Assembly (NCBI RefSeq): GCF_003201675.2
Contig: NZ_CP029287.2
Span: 1,843,501 to 1,907,500 of the forward strand
Direction: 5' to 3'
Origin: Metallosphaera hakonensis JCM 8857 = DSM 7519
GTDB taxonomy: Archaea > Thermoproteota > Thermoprotei_A > Sulfolobales > Sulfolobaceae
Length of the DNA: 64,000 nucleotides
Shown: one piece after another, positions 1 to 9,586 of the stretch
How the letters are laid out: every line of letters starts with the position of its first letter
Numbering within the stretch: position 1 is the first letter of the stretch
Position numbers and translations under genes: made by a program
Notes under the pieces: generated by a model
The model's input: only the letters and a program-made list of their open reading frames with translations
Told to the model about the DNA's origin: nothing
The model's database searches: none

Positions 1-960
1 TTCAGTCTAATACACGACACTGTTTTCGGGGGAATTGATCCCTATGAGTATAACCCCATGGTTGGATTTCTTCTGGCCATGGTGATAGCTAACCTGTCCA
101 AAGACCTCATAAGTAGGACCCTTACAGTCGTGGCTCTTGTGGCCGTGATAGTTACGGGATCTTTCGCCTTTTCCCTTTTCGCCTCCATATGGCATCCGGT
201 GTCCCTGCCCAGTTACGTGGTTCGGGCGTACGATTCCCTCTATAATGGTTCTCAGGGCGAGACTGTGTTCATCTTCCCCCCAAGTCTCAAGTTGTATTTG
301 CCAGTGTATAAGCCCTTAGGGAATTACCCATTCAGCCCACCACCCCAGGTCTTTTGGTATAGTAAGGGTTCAATTGTTGTAGACAACGTCCCAACCGATC
401 CAGAAAATCCCTACACTGCCTTCTACGTTGAGACCGACCTCTACAATACGACCGAGATGGTTCAACTGGCCCAAGAGCTTGGGATAGTCAAGCTCTTGAT
501 TGAGAGCCCTCTCACCTTTTTGGGCCCATCTATCTATTATTCCACTCCTGGCAACTACTCGGAGAGCATAATCCTTGCGCTCTCAGGTTACATCTTTTAC
601 GTTCCTAAACCACAGAACCTATCAAACGTTTCAGTCACTTACGAGGGCGGAGGTTTAACAGTGCTGAAACTTAACGTGAAACCGGACTACAGAGTATCAC
701 CGCTGTGGTATGGCCTAGAGATTACCCCCCTAAGAAACGTTTCTGCCTTAATCACACCGGTTGGATACGGAACTTCTCCAATCTCCCCGTATCCGCAGGT
801 GGACTACCACGGACAGGTCGAGGTTTTCCCCTACGGATCTAAACCCTTTGTGATTTCATCGTGGTACGTGGTGTTCAACTGGGTTAGCAACTTGGTGGTC
901 ATCCTTTTCTGGGCCTCACCTTTCCTTGCAAAACTGCTATCACGAAGGAGAGCAAAGTAA
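1..960 (+). CDS. C-terminal part of a membrane-anchored surface protein (truncated by window start)
   Basis: The frame is open from base 1, so the gene starts before the window; the first ATG visible is at 58. The visible part has one or two hydrophobic segments near its beginning (around LLAMVIANL and TVVALVAVIVTG), then about 200 residues rich in Tyr, Pro and Asn-X-Ser/Thr sequons, and a final membrane segment followed by a basic tail (LLSRRRAK). This suggests an extracytoplasmic, N-glycosylated domain held by a C-terminal anchor. It resembles in layout the neighbouring 872-residue protein on the other strand, and the two genes overlap tail to tail by 62 bases. I do not recognise the family; a role in surface glycan or polymer work is only suggested by the glycosyltransferases nearby. 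Confidence 0.75.
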   Translation, partial: FSLIHDTVFGGIDPYEYNPMVGFLLAMVIANLSKDLISRTLTVVALVAVIVTGSFAFSLFASIWHPVSLPSYVVRAYDSLYNGSQGETVFIFPPSLKLYLPVYKPLGNYPFSPPPQVFWYSKGSIVVDNVPTDPENPYTAFYVETDLYNTTEMVQLAQELGIVKLLIESPLTFLGPSIYYSTPGNYSESIILALSGYIFYVPKPQNLSNVSVTYEGGGLTVLKLNVKPDYRVSPLWYGLEITPLRNVSALITPVGYGTSPISPYPQVDYHGQVEVFPYGSKPFVISSWYVVFNWVSNLVVILFWASPFLAKLLSRRRAK

Positions 961-3517
961 CGTATGTGCCAATGACGAGATACGCCTCTCCTGGGAAAGT
1001 GAACTGAACTACGTTTACTCCAGCCGGGAAGGTATAGTTTCCTGAGAGCTCGGGTTTACCGTTAACCTTCACTATACTGTTCATGGTTATGAGGTAGAGG
1101 CTGACGTTAACGTTTGACTTAATTACCTCTGTTACGCCGCCCAGGGTCTGCCTAGTTATGGTAGACAGAGAAACACTGTAGGGTTTCCCGAGTATTACCA
1201 AAGTTTTCCCGTTCTCTTTCAGTGCCAAGTAGGTTACGTTGACCTTGCCAACACCAGTTAGGGTTAGGTTGTTTAGAACAACGAAGCTTCCGTTTACTAC
1301 TTCCCTACCGTTCACATAGATCTTCGTCAGGGGCCCCAATATCAGGGTTCCGTTAACGGGTTTGGTGGGGTAAAAGGTTACGTTGTAGGGTTGAGTGGAA
1401 TTCCACGAGACGTAATCTCTCGTAATATTGATGGGAACGAACTTGTTTAGACTGACGTTGAGAGAGACTTGGTTCCTTATTGGAAGTTCTAGACCGAATT
1501 CCCTTGCGTCTTTCCAGGGGAGGGTAGTGTTGATGAAGAAAGGATAGAATCGATTGCCCACTTTCTCGCCCTCCAGGAATGTGAAATTACCTACCCTCGC
1601 AAAGGCCAGCGAGAGTGAGAACTTACCTGGAAGGTTCACAGGTTCTGCGGTTCCAAGCAGTCTAGTCTCCCTGCCGAAAAGGTAAACCGGATAATGTCCC
1701 CCTAACCATACCTCCACGAAGGTGGAGTTAGAGCCCAGTATCACCGCGGGATAAGGAAGGTAGGACGTCCAGTTACCTGAAAAGTTAACTACGAAACTCT
1801 CATTTGGGGCTTTCCACAGAATACGCTGTTCGCTTGATATGGAGGTAATAAGGGAGCCGTTCACTAGTAGGTCTGAGGTCTTATTATATTCGCTGAAATT
1901 GAAGGGAATGGGTATCGTCTCGGGAACCCAGGAACCGTTTACCTGTATCACGTTATTTGGGGGAAGAGGATAAACAGAGACCGGGAAGCCCGTGTAATTC
2001 ACGTTCTTCATCACCTTACCGTGAGATATGACGTACTGGATGAAGTTTAAGGGAAGCTGTGTAAAGTTAATGGGTGCACTTGACAGGAGCGGGTAACTAT
2101 CGTTCCACCAAACTAGGGTAGCGTTCTCTATCTCTCCATCTATTTTCGTGATGTTGGAGGGAACCTGAGCCACGGAATAATGGGAAAATTGAAGGAAGGA
2201 ACCGAGCAGTAATATGGAGACGATCACGGCGCTGGCTACTTTCCTGATGTCTGTGTCCTTGAATAGGAGAAGCGTGGAGAGAATCGCAATGGGATAGAAC
2301 GCGTATGAGAGGGGAAGGCCCGAAAGCATGTAGATCAGGCTAAGGAGGGGCACTATAACTTTCCCTCTCTCGAACTTAGCAAGGAGAACCAGAACCGGGA
2401 TAAGGAGGGCAAAAGAGGAGGTTATCTCCACTGACTCAGTTGGGAAACCGAAGATCAGGTAGGGAAGCAACCAGAACGCGTTTGCTCCCACCATTCCTAG
2501 AATTAACCAAGGGAAGTTCTTCTCTCTGACGGAGAGAAGTCCCGCGGAGATGAGAAAGAAAGGAAAGGACGAGCCTATCATGGAGGAGACCATAATCGCG
2601 GGGTACTTGATCTCGTTCCTTACCTTTAAGGTAAGGAGGAGACCGGTCACGGGGAGAACGGAGTAACCTAGAAGAAGATATGGGTAAGGGAAGGGAGAGA
2701 GGAGCTGGTAAACGAGTGCAGGCAACCAAGGCTTTGGGATACCCAATCTCTTGAAGAGGAAGTAACTGGCTTCCCCAGAGAGGAGAGCCAAGAGGGCGAT
2801 ATAGAGCCTCACGGAAAGGAGATGCGAGAGGGGCCAAGTTCCCAAAATTGTGTTAACCTGAGGAAAGTAACCCGAGACTAACCAGAGGGAGAAGGGGTTA
2901 GAGGAAAAGTAAAAGGAATGCGGGTTCCACCAGTAATACTCTAGGGGGGTTGGAAAGAGGAGGGAACCGAGGGCGTAGGGAACGAACAAGAGTGGAGCTC
3001 TCAGCCTCACCCTCCTGTTCTCCAGAATGACTCCTATAACTCCAAAGAGGAGAGAGTAATATGCGACGGAGGAGAGTTGATCTGACAGCGCTTGATTGAA
3101 GAAGACTGCAGCGGAGATCAGAAAGACAAAGAACGTACCGAAGAATCCCCTCACCTCAACCTTGAGGTAAACCAGAGTTGGAACTAGGACGAGAAATGGG
3201 ACAATGAGGTATGTTGTGTAATCCAGGAAAACTAGACTGAACCCCATGGTTAGAAGAAATGAGGTTACCTTCCTTTCTAGGTAATAGGGTGCTATAGAAA
3301 TGAGGCCAGACACAACTAGGAGGAGATAGGATCCAGAGGTCACCGAGAATGGAAGAAGAGATATGGGGAGCGTGAGCGACAGGTCTGGATAAGTCAAGGA
3401 ATAGACACCAGCTATTACGATGAGGAGGCCAATCTTTTCAAGGAGGCCCATATCTAGAAATGAGACATATCCAGCGATAGCATCAAGAATTATTGCAGTG
3501 ATGTATGATCTCTCCAT
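899..3517 (-). CDS. Large multi-span membrane protein with glycosylated extracellular domain
   Basis: The protein has 872 residues and starts at an ATG. Roughly the first 430 residues are a run of about ten or more hydrophobic helices separated by short loops, including a Pro/Tyr-rich loop around residue 190. The next 400 residues are soluble and beta-like, with many Asn-X-Ser/Thr sequons, and a single membrane segment plus basic tail (GKVRPRKG) closes the protein. A polytopic N-half with a large outer domain is reminiscent of GT-C-type glycosyltransferases or YfhO-like proteins, but no catalytic motif can be named with confidence. Its 3' end overlaps the gene at 1-960. The function is unknown; a cell-envelope role is inferred from topology and context. 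Confidence 0.8.
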   Translation of the reverse strand: MERSYITAIILDAIAGYVSFLDMGLLEKIGLLIVIAGVYSLTYPDLSLTLPISLLPFSVTSGSYLLLVVSGLISIAPYYLERKVTSFLLTMGFSLVFLDYTTYLIVPFLVLVPTLVYLKVEVRGFFGTFFVFLISAAVFFNQALSDQLSSVAYYSLLFGVIGVILENRRVRLRAPLLFVPYALGSLLFPTPLEYYWWNPHSFYFSSNPFSLWLVSGYFPQVNTILGTWPLSHLLSVRLYIALLALLSGEASYFLFKRLGIPKPWLPALVYQLLSPFPYPYLLLGYSVLPVTGLLLTLKVRNEIKYPAIMVSSMIGSSFPFFLISAGLLSVREKNFPWLILGMVGANAFWLLPYLIFGFPTESVEITSSFALLIPVLVLLAKFERGKVIVPLLSLIYMLSGLPLSYAFYPIAILSTLLLFKDTDIRKVASAVIVSILLLGSFLQFSHYSVAQVPSNITKIDGEIENATLVWWNDSYPLLSSAPINFTQLPLNFIQYVISHGKVMKNVNYTGFPVSVYPLPPNNVIQVNGSWVPETIPIPFNFSEYNKTSDLLVNGSLITSISSEQRILWKAPNESFVVNFSGNWTSYLPYPAVILGSNSTFVEVWLGGHYPVYLFGRETRLLGTAEPVNLPGKFSLSLAFARVGNFTFLEGEKVGNRFYPFFINTTLPWKDAREFGLELPIRNQVSLNVSLNKFVPINITRDYVSWNSTQPYNVTFYPTKPVNGTLILGPLTKIYVNGREVVNGSFVVLNNLTLTGVGKVNVTYLALKENGKTLVILGKPYSVSLSTITRQTLGGVTEVIKSNVNVSLYLITMNSIVKVNGKPELSGNYTFPAGVNVVQFTFPGEAYLVIGTYVTLLSFVIAVLQGKVRPRKG

Positions 3518-3605
3518 GGGGGAAGAAAAGAATCATCTGAATTTATAGTTGTTCGTATGGACTCATCTAGCGAGGAATAATAGGCCATAAAATCACCAAG
3601 AATTC

Positions 3606-3672
3606 GGGACTACCAGGTATGGTTGTGTTTTTACCTGAAAATAATGTTTTCCACACATCTATACAAGGGACC
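3606..3672. repeat. RB-family mini-repeat copy 1
   Basis: This stretch is a diverged copy of the 70-bp element that interrupts the transposase at 5290-5359. Shared blocks include a CTACC(A/G)GGTA start, TTTTACCTGAAAAT in the middle and ACACATCTATACA near the end. It lies between two divergent genes, upstream of the glycosyltransferase TATA box. Confidence 0.55.
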
Positions 3673-3718
3673 GGAATATTTATGTTGACTAGATGATCTA
3701 GAGGTTCTTTTAGATTAA

Positions 3719-3727
3719 GCTTTAAGT
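3719..3727 (+). promoter_or_regulatory. TATA box of the GT4 gene
   Basis: GCTTTAAGT lies about 26-32 bases before the ATG at 3752, the spacing expected for a leaderless archaeal transcript. This favours the ATG at 3752 over the upstream TTG at 3737. Confidence 0.5.
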
Positions 3728-3751
3728 TAGACCAATTTGTATTTTCGTCCT

Positions 3752-4792
3752 ATGAAAGCTACGCTAGTGATTCACAGAGTTGCTAAAAGTGTAAGCGGCG
3801 AGGGATACGTGGTTAGGGTTACAGCCGAGCTCTTTAAAGAGAAGAGAGTGGAGACCACTATTTCTACCTTCTCTCCGCCTCTTGAAGACTTGGGTTTCCC
3901 ATACATTTCCGTAATTCCCTTTAAGTTAAGGAGATTCGACAAATATCAAAGGGTTTTCACTTATTTCTCCGCTAAGAGGACTAACCCAGATTTCTTTTTC
4001 AACGTCACTGCGCTTCCTCTCCCCCTATCTAACATCGCCAAGCATATTGTTTATGGGGTAGCGCCTGAGTTCTCGTCCGTTCCGTCTAAATATAGCACTT
4101 CGGCGATATGGAAAGCCTACCTTTTTCCCCTACGAGGATTATTGAACAAGTTCAAAGAAGAAGCCAAGAGAGCTATCTTCCTAGCGAACTCCAAGTACTC
4201 CTCAGAGGCAGTAAAGGAAATATATGGAGTTGAGCCTTCAGTTGTTTATCCTCCGGTGGATATAAGGGATTTCTTAAGAGCCTATCATGAGATAGGAGAT
4301 CCCTTCTTCGTTACAATTGGAAGGTTTGAACCAGGGAAAAGGCTTGACTTAGCCGTTCAACTTTCAGCTATGACAGGAATTAAAGGAATCATCGTGGGTT
4401 CCATGGAACATGAAGGTTACATGAGGAAGCTTGTTAAAATGAGTAAGAGATTAAATGCCAACGTTGAGTTTTTACCGAATTTAAAAAGAGATTCTTTGAT
4501 TCAAATAATGTCTAGGGCTTCCGTATACTTTCATCCCACTCCTGGAGAACACTTCGGTATTCCAATAGTGGAGGCCATGGCTTCGGGCCTTGTGCCAATA
4601 GTCCCAAAGGAAAGCGGGGGGTATGAGATAGTCCCAGAATTCAGTTATAGTAACCTCGATGAAGCCTCAGAAATGCTGAAGAACAACATGAACGCGGATG
4701 GATCGGTAAGAAGAGAATTAAAAGAGAGATCTCTTAAGTTTGATAAGGAAATATTTAAGGAGAAAATATGGAATATTATTTCTTCTATTTAA
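3752..4792 (+). CDS. Family 4 (GT-B fold) glycosyltransferase
   Basis: The product has 346 residues from the ATG at 3752; a longer reading from TTG 3737 is less likely because of the TATA position. The C-terminal half has the nucleotide-sugar binding region with IGRFEPGKRLDLAV and the E-x7-E signature in EHFGIPIVEAMASG, followed by P-K-x-S-GG, which are typical of GT4 retaining transferases. There is no signal peptide or membrane segment, so it acts on the cytosolic side, probably on a lipid-linked glycan. It sits among other glycosyltransferases and ahead of the S-layer and AglB genes, so N-glycan or exopolysaccharide assembly is plausible. The sugar is not known. Confidence 0.85.
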   Translation: MKATLVIHRVAKSVSGEGYVVRVTAELFKEKRVETTISTFSPPLEDLGFPYISVIPFKLRRFDKYQRVFTYFSAKRTNPDFFFNVTALPLPLSNIAKHIVYGVAPEFSSVPSKYSTSAIWKAYLFPLRGLLNKFKEEAKRAIFLANSKYSSEAVKEIYGVEPSVVYPPVDIRDFLRAYHEIGDPFFVTIGRFEPGKRLDLAVQLSAMTGIKGIIVGSMEHEGYMRKLVKMSKRLNANVEFLPNLKRDSLIQIMSRASVYFHPTPGEHFGIPIVEAMASGLVPIVPKESGGYEIVPEFSYSNLDEASEMLKNNMNADGSVRRELKERSLKFDKEIFKEKIWNIISSI

Positions 4793-4999
4793 TATAATAC
4801 TTCGTATCAAACTTGAATGGGTTGTACTAGTCCCTATTACAAGTTTCATTTGTATTAAGGAGATGTTTAAAATGAGGTTATTCTACATTCCTAGGGATTG
4901 TATTGATAATGGGTGAAAATGAGGTTATATCGTGAAGGTGAACATAAAGAATCTTAGGTTTAACCCCACGATTAGATGAGAACAGCCTATTATACTTCG

Positions 5000-6090
5000 T
5001 CAGACTTTAAAGGGCAAGGCAATCTCATTCAGTATTGACGTCCAGGGTTCGCCGCACCTCCTCACGCTGTACACGAGGTCATTCGCTCTCCTGGATATGG
5101 AGCGCAGGAACCTCTTCGCGTCCCACGTTAAGGTCTCGATGTCTGTGTAGATCTTCGAGTAGAGCTTTTTCTTGAGGATCGCCCAAGGTCCCTCAGCTGG
5201 GCTTTTGTCTGGGGAGTAGGGAGGTAGGTAAACGATCTCCACGCCCTTCTCCTCAAGGAACTCCCTCACTCGATTACCGTGAATTCTGGGGGCTACCGGG
5301 TACAGTTGTGTATTTTACCTGAAAATGACGTTTCTTACACATCTATACATGGTAGCCTCTGAATTCTGGCGTTGTCCATCACTATCACGAACTTCTCGTC
5401 CTTTATGACCTTGCTCAAGTAGAGTATGATGTCTTCGGAGTTCAGTGAGGGCTTCTTGTACATGGAGTAGGTGAAGGCCATCCCTTCCTTACCAATGGTT
5501 ATCCCTCCAGCGACCGCGAACCTCTTGGGGTTGACCTTCACTCCTCCAATCCTCATCCAACCCTTGCCCTTGTTTACTGGGGACACGTAAGACTCGTCGA
5601 AGACGTGGACCTTATACCCTTCACCTATTTTTTTTAAAAGCTTCTCCCCTTGTTCCTCGACCCATCGCTCCACGGTCCCCTCATCCCTCACGTAGGTCCT
5701 CTTTCCCTTCTTGTACTTGAAACCCAACTTATTGAGGACCGGTCCCAAACTCCTGGGGTTGTACTTCACCCCGAACTCCCTCTCAATCACGTAAGCTACG
5801 AGCTTCAAGGTCCAGAAGTCGTAGTTCAACCCCGAATCCCTTGGGCTCTTCTCCAAGATCCGGACTAACTTCTCCTGGTCCTGATCCTTAATCTTCGTGG
5901 ATCCCTTCCTCGGTTTCGCGCTCAAATCCTCCCTCCTCAACCACTTGTACACCGTGAAGACCGACACGTCGTACTTCCTCGCCACCTGCTCTTTGCTCAT
6001 CCCGTTACTCACGTCTTTCACCGCGTTAATCCTCCTCTCCTCCTCCTGCTCCTTGTTAAGCCTTACTCCGTGCATTCTGGACTTGGGCAT
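5000..6090 (-). pseudogene. IS630-family transposase, split by a mini-repeat
   Basis: The N-terminal part (6090 to about 5370) carries a helix-turn-helix region (VSNGMSKEQVARKYDVSVFTVYKWLRRED), a second winged region, and the first catalytic Asp in VHVFDES and the second in FVIVMDNARI. The C-terminal part (5269 to 5000) continues with REFLEEKGVEIVYLPPYSPDKSP and the catalytic Glu in SPAEGPW. Removing 80 bases (element plus one copy of the 10-bp duplication) rejoins the frames as DNARIHGNRVREF, the usual IS630 sequence between the second Asp and the Glu. The intact reading would be about 340 residues. Confidence 0.9.
5290..5359. repeat. RB-family mini-repeat (70 bp) inside the IS630 transposase
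   Basis: The element starts GGGCTACC and ends GGTAGCCTC, so its ends are short inverted repeats (GGCTACC/GGTAGCC). It is flanked by the direct repeat TGAATTCTGG at 5280-5289 and 5360-5369, a 10-bp target duplication. It has no coding capacity and must be mobilised by an enzyme from elsewhere. A diverged copy is at 3606-3672, and a reversed one at about 51870-51934. Confidence 0.85.
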
Positions 6091-6149
6091 AATACACTAG
6101 TATTACTCATGAAATATAAATCTTGCCCTTCAAGGTCTGACGAAGTATA

Positions 6150-6530
6150 ACATATTTAACTGTTTTTGGACATATTTAACTAGAAGATCTAAGAATAGAC
6201 AAGAGATTCTGAATTTTTCCTCACATTGGGAGGGCATGCATAGCCCACCCTTCACGCCTCATCTTTAGAGGAGCTGGACGAAGGAGTCGAAGGTGATGAA
6301 CTTATTCCTCCCCTCCAAGAACTTCCTCATTGATAATACTATACAGAGAATACTATACAGTTAGTATTATAGCGCGTGAGAAACTTGTCTCCTCTCGTCT
6401 TCTTCGCGTGCAATTCAATCTTTCTCGTCCATCACAAGGAAATTAAACATATTTCCCCAACTTACGGAGAGATATACCCGTGTTTAAGAAATTTCCTCTT
6501 TATGAGTAAAACTGATGTAACATCACTGCA
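6150..6530 (+). repeat. RD repeat copy 1 (about 380 bp, inverted relative to 36580-36955)
   Basis: The stretch between the IS630 right end and the GT2 gene matches, with many changes, the reverse complement of 36580-36955. Shared blocks are CATATTTAAC.GTTTTTGGACATATTTA, AATGAGGAAGT.CTTGGAGGGG (on the minus strand) and AGAGATATACCCGTGTTTAAG. The minus strand of both copies can encode MRK(F/S)LEG.., so this may be a decayed insertion-sequence end. No intact gene is present. Confidence 0.6.
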
Positions 6531-6592
6531 GAGCATCTCTCAAGTACAATTACATGAATAATCCTAAATAGCTACCTTCTCTAGACTATGAC

Positions 6593-7639
6593 ATGAATGA
6601 TTTTCCTGAAGTGTCAGTTATTATTACCGTGTATGACAGAGATAAATATATATATTCTGCTATAAACAGTGTATTAAATCAAACTTTAGACCCCAGCAAG
6701 TACGAGATATTAGTTGTTGGGAAATTAGAGAATAAAGAGATTTTAGATTTTTTGAGGAGGGAAAGAATAATGTTCATCGAAAACAAAGAGAGGGCGATTG
6801 GTCCTAAAATCGTTGATGCTTTAAAAATGGCCAAAGGTAGAATAATATCATTTCTTGAGGACGATGACCTATTTCATCCAGATAAACTAGAAACGGTCAT
6901 AGAGAACTTTTCACATGATAAAAAGATAGGGTTTATGTCTCATCCTTTACATATTATTGATAACGAAAATAATCATAACACCCTATCTAACACTGGTTAT
7001 CAAAGTATATATATAGACAAGAATAAGCCTGATAAGAAAGAAAGATTTCTTAAAGCGTGGAAACAGGGATCAAAAGCTAGATATACGGCATCTACAGTAA
7101 GCATTCTCAAGGACATTCTTGTGGAAAACATAGGTTATCTACAACATGTGAATTTCTCCCCTGATTCATTTTATATATTCGTTTCTTTTAAATCTAAATA
7201 TAACATGATTTATAGTGACAGGAATCTAGGAGATTTTAGGATGTCAATGCACTCCCTTAGTAAAAATTTAGAAGAATTAGGTAATTTCATAAAGCATAAA
7301 AAACTATATTCATTTTATTTTTGTCTTGATTATCTCAATTATAAGCAGATGCTTCAGGAAACCGAATTAAAGCAATTTATAACTGGCGCATCGTTATTTC
7401 ATAAAATATATTATAACATATATAATAGCAATAGAGACAATAGATGTTCGCTCTCAATGAATGAAATGTTTAAATGGATGATGGGAATTCCCGATTATTC
7501 TTTAAAGCACTGGTATGATAGATTCTACCCGTTTATCTCTAGAATGCCTTGGTTTATACGTCTCCAATTTATCAAGAAGAGTTTCGAGCGACATAGGAAA
7601 GGCTACTTGTCGTTATTAGAGGAAAGATCCATTTCTTAG
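6593..7639 (+). CDS. Family 2 (GT-A fold) glycosyltransferase, AT-rich
   Basis: The product has 348 residues. The N-terminal nucleotide-sugar domain is clear: VSVIITVYDRDKYIYSAINSVLNQT, then the Asp-rich metal site FLEDDDLFHPDK near residue 96. The C-terminal half is Lys/Asn/Tyr-rich and not conserved in an obvious way. There is no membrane segment. Codon use is strikingly AT-rich compared with the housekeeping genes here, and the gene sits directly behind an IS630 element and a repeat, so it was probably acquired by transfer. It likely extends a surface glycan or the N-glycan precursor; substrate unknown. Confidence 0.85.
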   Translation: MNDFPEVSVIITVYDRDKYIYSAINSVLNQTLDPSKYEILVVGKLENKEILDFLRRERIMFIENKERAIGPKIVDALKMAKGRIISFLEDDDLFHPDKLETVIENFSHDKKIGFMSHPLHIIDNENNHNTLSNTGYQSIYIDKNKPDKKERFLKAWKQGSKARYTASTVSILKDILVENIGYLQHVNFSPDSFYIFVSFKSKYNMIYSDRNLGDFRMSMHSLSKNLEELGNFIKHKKLYSFYFCLDYLNYKQMLQETELKQFITGASLFHKIYYNIYNSNRDNRCSLSMNEMFKWMMGIPDYSLKHWYDRFYPFISRMPWFIRLQFIKKSFERHRKGYLSLLEERSIS

Positions 7640-8344
7640 GCGCCTAGGATAAATACTTGTTAATTTTTAAGTAATATGAAAAGAATAAATTATTTTATTT
7701 TAGTAAGCTAATAATACAATAAGAAGCTTATTAAGGTATATTATAATGGAAAACTTGATGTATTTGCAGAAAATCTTAGGGTTTCCTATATCTTCCCGTG
7801 TGTATCCAGAGTTAGAACGCCATAGAGTTTATAGAATGATCATGTCATCCTTGACCTTTACGTCGCCAAAGAAGTGGACCATTCGTCTTTTCATGGTCAA
7901 TTTAGCCATGTCCATTTACACCTTGATCGTAGAAGTAAAGGGGGATAATAAGGAGGATACTTCCGTCTATTCCTTATCACTGTGCTGCTATATGAAAAGT
8001 GAGCTTTACAAATGAAAAATCATAAACATTGAAAACCACTTTTCAATTCATATAGTTTATTTTAAAGAGGGTAATTTTGAGGTCTACCGACAACTGCTGA
8101 AGATTAAAAACTTCCATGGTACTACCAGATACCTATTATTCCCGTAGGGAAAATCATACAATTGTTTCCACAAAAATTTTACCTAGCATGATCCTTTTAC
8201 TCGAAGGTTTAATTGAAATATTGGACTTAGATTTACTGTAGTAATTACATAAAACCTCTTCTTGGCATTACTTTTACCTAATTTCAACTACATGATCCCT
8301 CTCACATTAAACTCTACAAATTAGAATATTAGAATATTTATAAT
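7640..8344. other. AT-rich intergenic region without a convincing gene
   Basis: An open frame of 89 codons at 7746-8015 (+) has a possible ATG start but no recognisable domain, and may be a decayed remnant. The rest is AT-rich sequence with no repeat or RNA gene that I can support. Confidence 0.4.
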
Positions 8345-9586
8345 TTATCTCAAAGACTTTAATACAAGATTTATTTCTTGTTCCGCAACCTCGGCCCATG
8401 AATTATGATGGGAAATAAACTCCGCGACTTTTCCCTCGTTTATAGGACTTTCCTTAGACTGAATAACTTTACGAACCTCTCTGGCCATTCTCTCGTGGTC
8501 AAATTCCTTAACTAGGATGACGCCTGGAATATCAGAGTAGACATATCTTATACCAGGAATGTCGTATGCTACCACTGGAGTATTCACCGCCAGCGATTCC
8601 AATATTACCAATGAGTTAGTATCGTCGTGTGACGGATAAATCATTACCTTAGCTTCAGACATTACCTTGTATCTATCTTCTCCTAGAATAAACCCTAGAT
8701 ATTCTATCCTGTCTCTAACGCCGTATCTCTCCGCTAAGCGATAAAACTTTTCACTATATTTTTCTTTTAACCTACCCATTATTTTAACTTTCATGTCCAC
8801 ATCAGCGAGGTATTTCATTACCTTTACTAAATCAAGGATCCCCTTACCAGGTTCAAGCCTGGCAGTCGCGAAAAGGGCGAAATTGCCTTTCTGGACTACA
8901 CGATAGTTTACAATGGAGGGATCCACGGCGAAGCCTGGATCAACTACCACAAGGTTCGTAGGTATTGCACTCATTACGCCCTCCACTGCTACCTTATTTA
9001 CTCCAGCCACGAACTTAGGCGGATATCTTCTCATGATATCAACTGCTTTTCTCCAGAACCTAGAGATGAGGAGGCTCTTTGGCAAAGACGTCAGGAAGCT
9101 CTCCTGACCTATCTTAGCCTTATACCTCGAATACGAGAGTGGGCCCATATGAAGAGGCCCCACATACCCATTGATTAGGATGCCATATTTTTTCCCAGAA
9201 CTTTGGGCCATAAACACAACATCTGGCGAGATGAAGTTAGGCGAAAAGAGAAAGTCCATTTCTGGCAGATCCGTATAACTCTGGGCTAAACGTCTAAACA
9301 GTCTGAAATCTAGGAAGTTGACGAGGCGATCTTTCTTAGATATCTTCCACTCAAGGATAGAATAAAACGATGAAACTACGCTTATTCCTTCCTTCTCTAA
9401 GTCTTTTACCCTCTGAATTAGAAGGCGTTGATCTTGCTCATCCTGAATCTGCAAGTATGTATCTAGAGTCGGGAAAAGATAGAGTTCGAAGGCATTTCTA
9501 GCGTTTCTGATGAACTCCTTAACATGTCTTTCAGCGCCTCCTTCATTTAGATTAGTCAAAGAATGGGTTACTATACCTAGTTTCAT
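8345..9586 (-). CDS. Family 4 (GT-B fold) glycosyltransferase
   Basis: The product has 413 residues with an ATG start. The N-terminus has a GT-B acceptor-side motif (MKLGIVTHSLTNLNEGGAERHVKEF), where the GGAE turn is typical of GT4. The C-terminal half has LFATARLEPGKGILDLVKVMKYL, the K-I-M-G donor strand and DDTNSLVILESLAVNTPVVAYDIPG, which matches the E-x7-E region with the first Glu replaced by Asp/Asn-type residues. It is cytosolic with no signal peptide. The neighbouring glycosyltransferases and the AglB gene suggest glycan assembly for the S-layer or an exopolysaccharide. Confidence 0.85.
   Translation of the reverse strand: MKLGIVTHSLTNLNEGGAERHVKEFIRNARNAFELYLFPTLDTYLQIQDEQDQRLLIQRVKDLEKEGISVVSSFYSILEWKISKKDRLVNFLDFRLFRRLAQSYTDLPEMDFLFSPNFISPDVVFMAQSSGKKYGILINGYVGPLHMGPLSYSRYKAKIGQESFLTSLPKSLLISRFWRKAVDIMRRYPPKFVAGVNKVAVEGVMSAIPTNLVVVDPGFAVDPSIVNYRVVQKGNFALFATARLEPGKGILDLVKVMKYLADVDMKVKIMGRLKEKYSEKFYRLAERYGVRDRIEYLGFILGEDRYKVMSEAKVMIYPSHDDTNSLVILESLAVNTPVVAYDIPGIRYVYSDIPGVILVKEFDHERMAREVRKVIQSKESPINEGKVAEFISHHNSWAEVAEQEINLVLKSLR

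Larger units (their letters stand above)
4991..6149 (-). mobile_element. IS630-type insertion sequence, interrupted
   Basis: Two 28-bp inverted ends bound the element: the left end (4991-5018) reads TATACTTCGTCAGAC..AAGGGCAAG, and the right end (6122-6149) is its reverse complement with two mismatches. The outermost TA bases agree with the TA target of the IS630/Tc1 group. The only gene inside is the transposase, broken by a 70-bp insertion at 5290-5359, so this copy cannot make an intact enzyme. Length without the insertion is about 1.08 kb, normal for the family. Confidence 0.88.

Noticed and set aside
6376..6561. 61-codon frame at the end of the RD repeat
   Set aside because: It reads the antisense of a decayed repeat, and the other RD copy does not keep it open.
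7746..8015. 89-codon open frame
   Set aside because: No domain, no clear promoter and a composition like the surrounding AT-rich spacer; described as part of the intergenic region instead.
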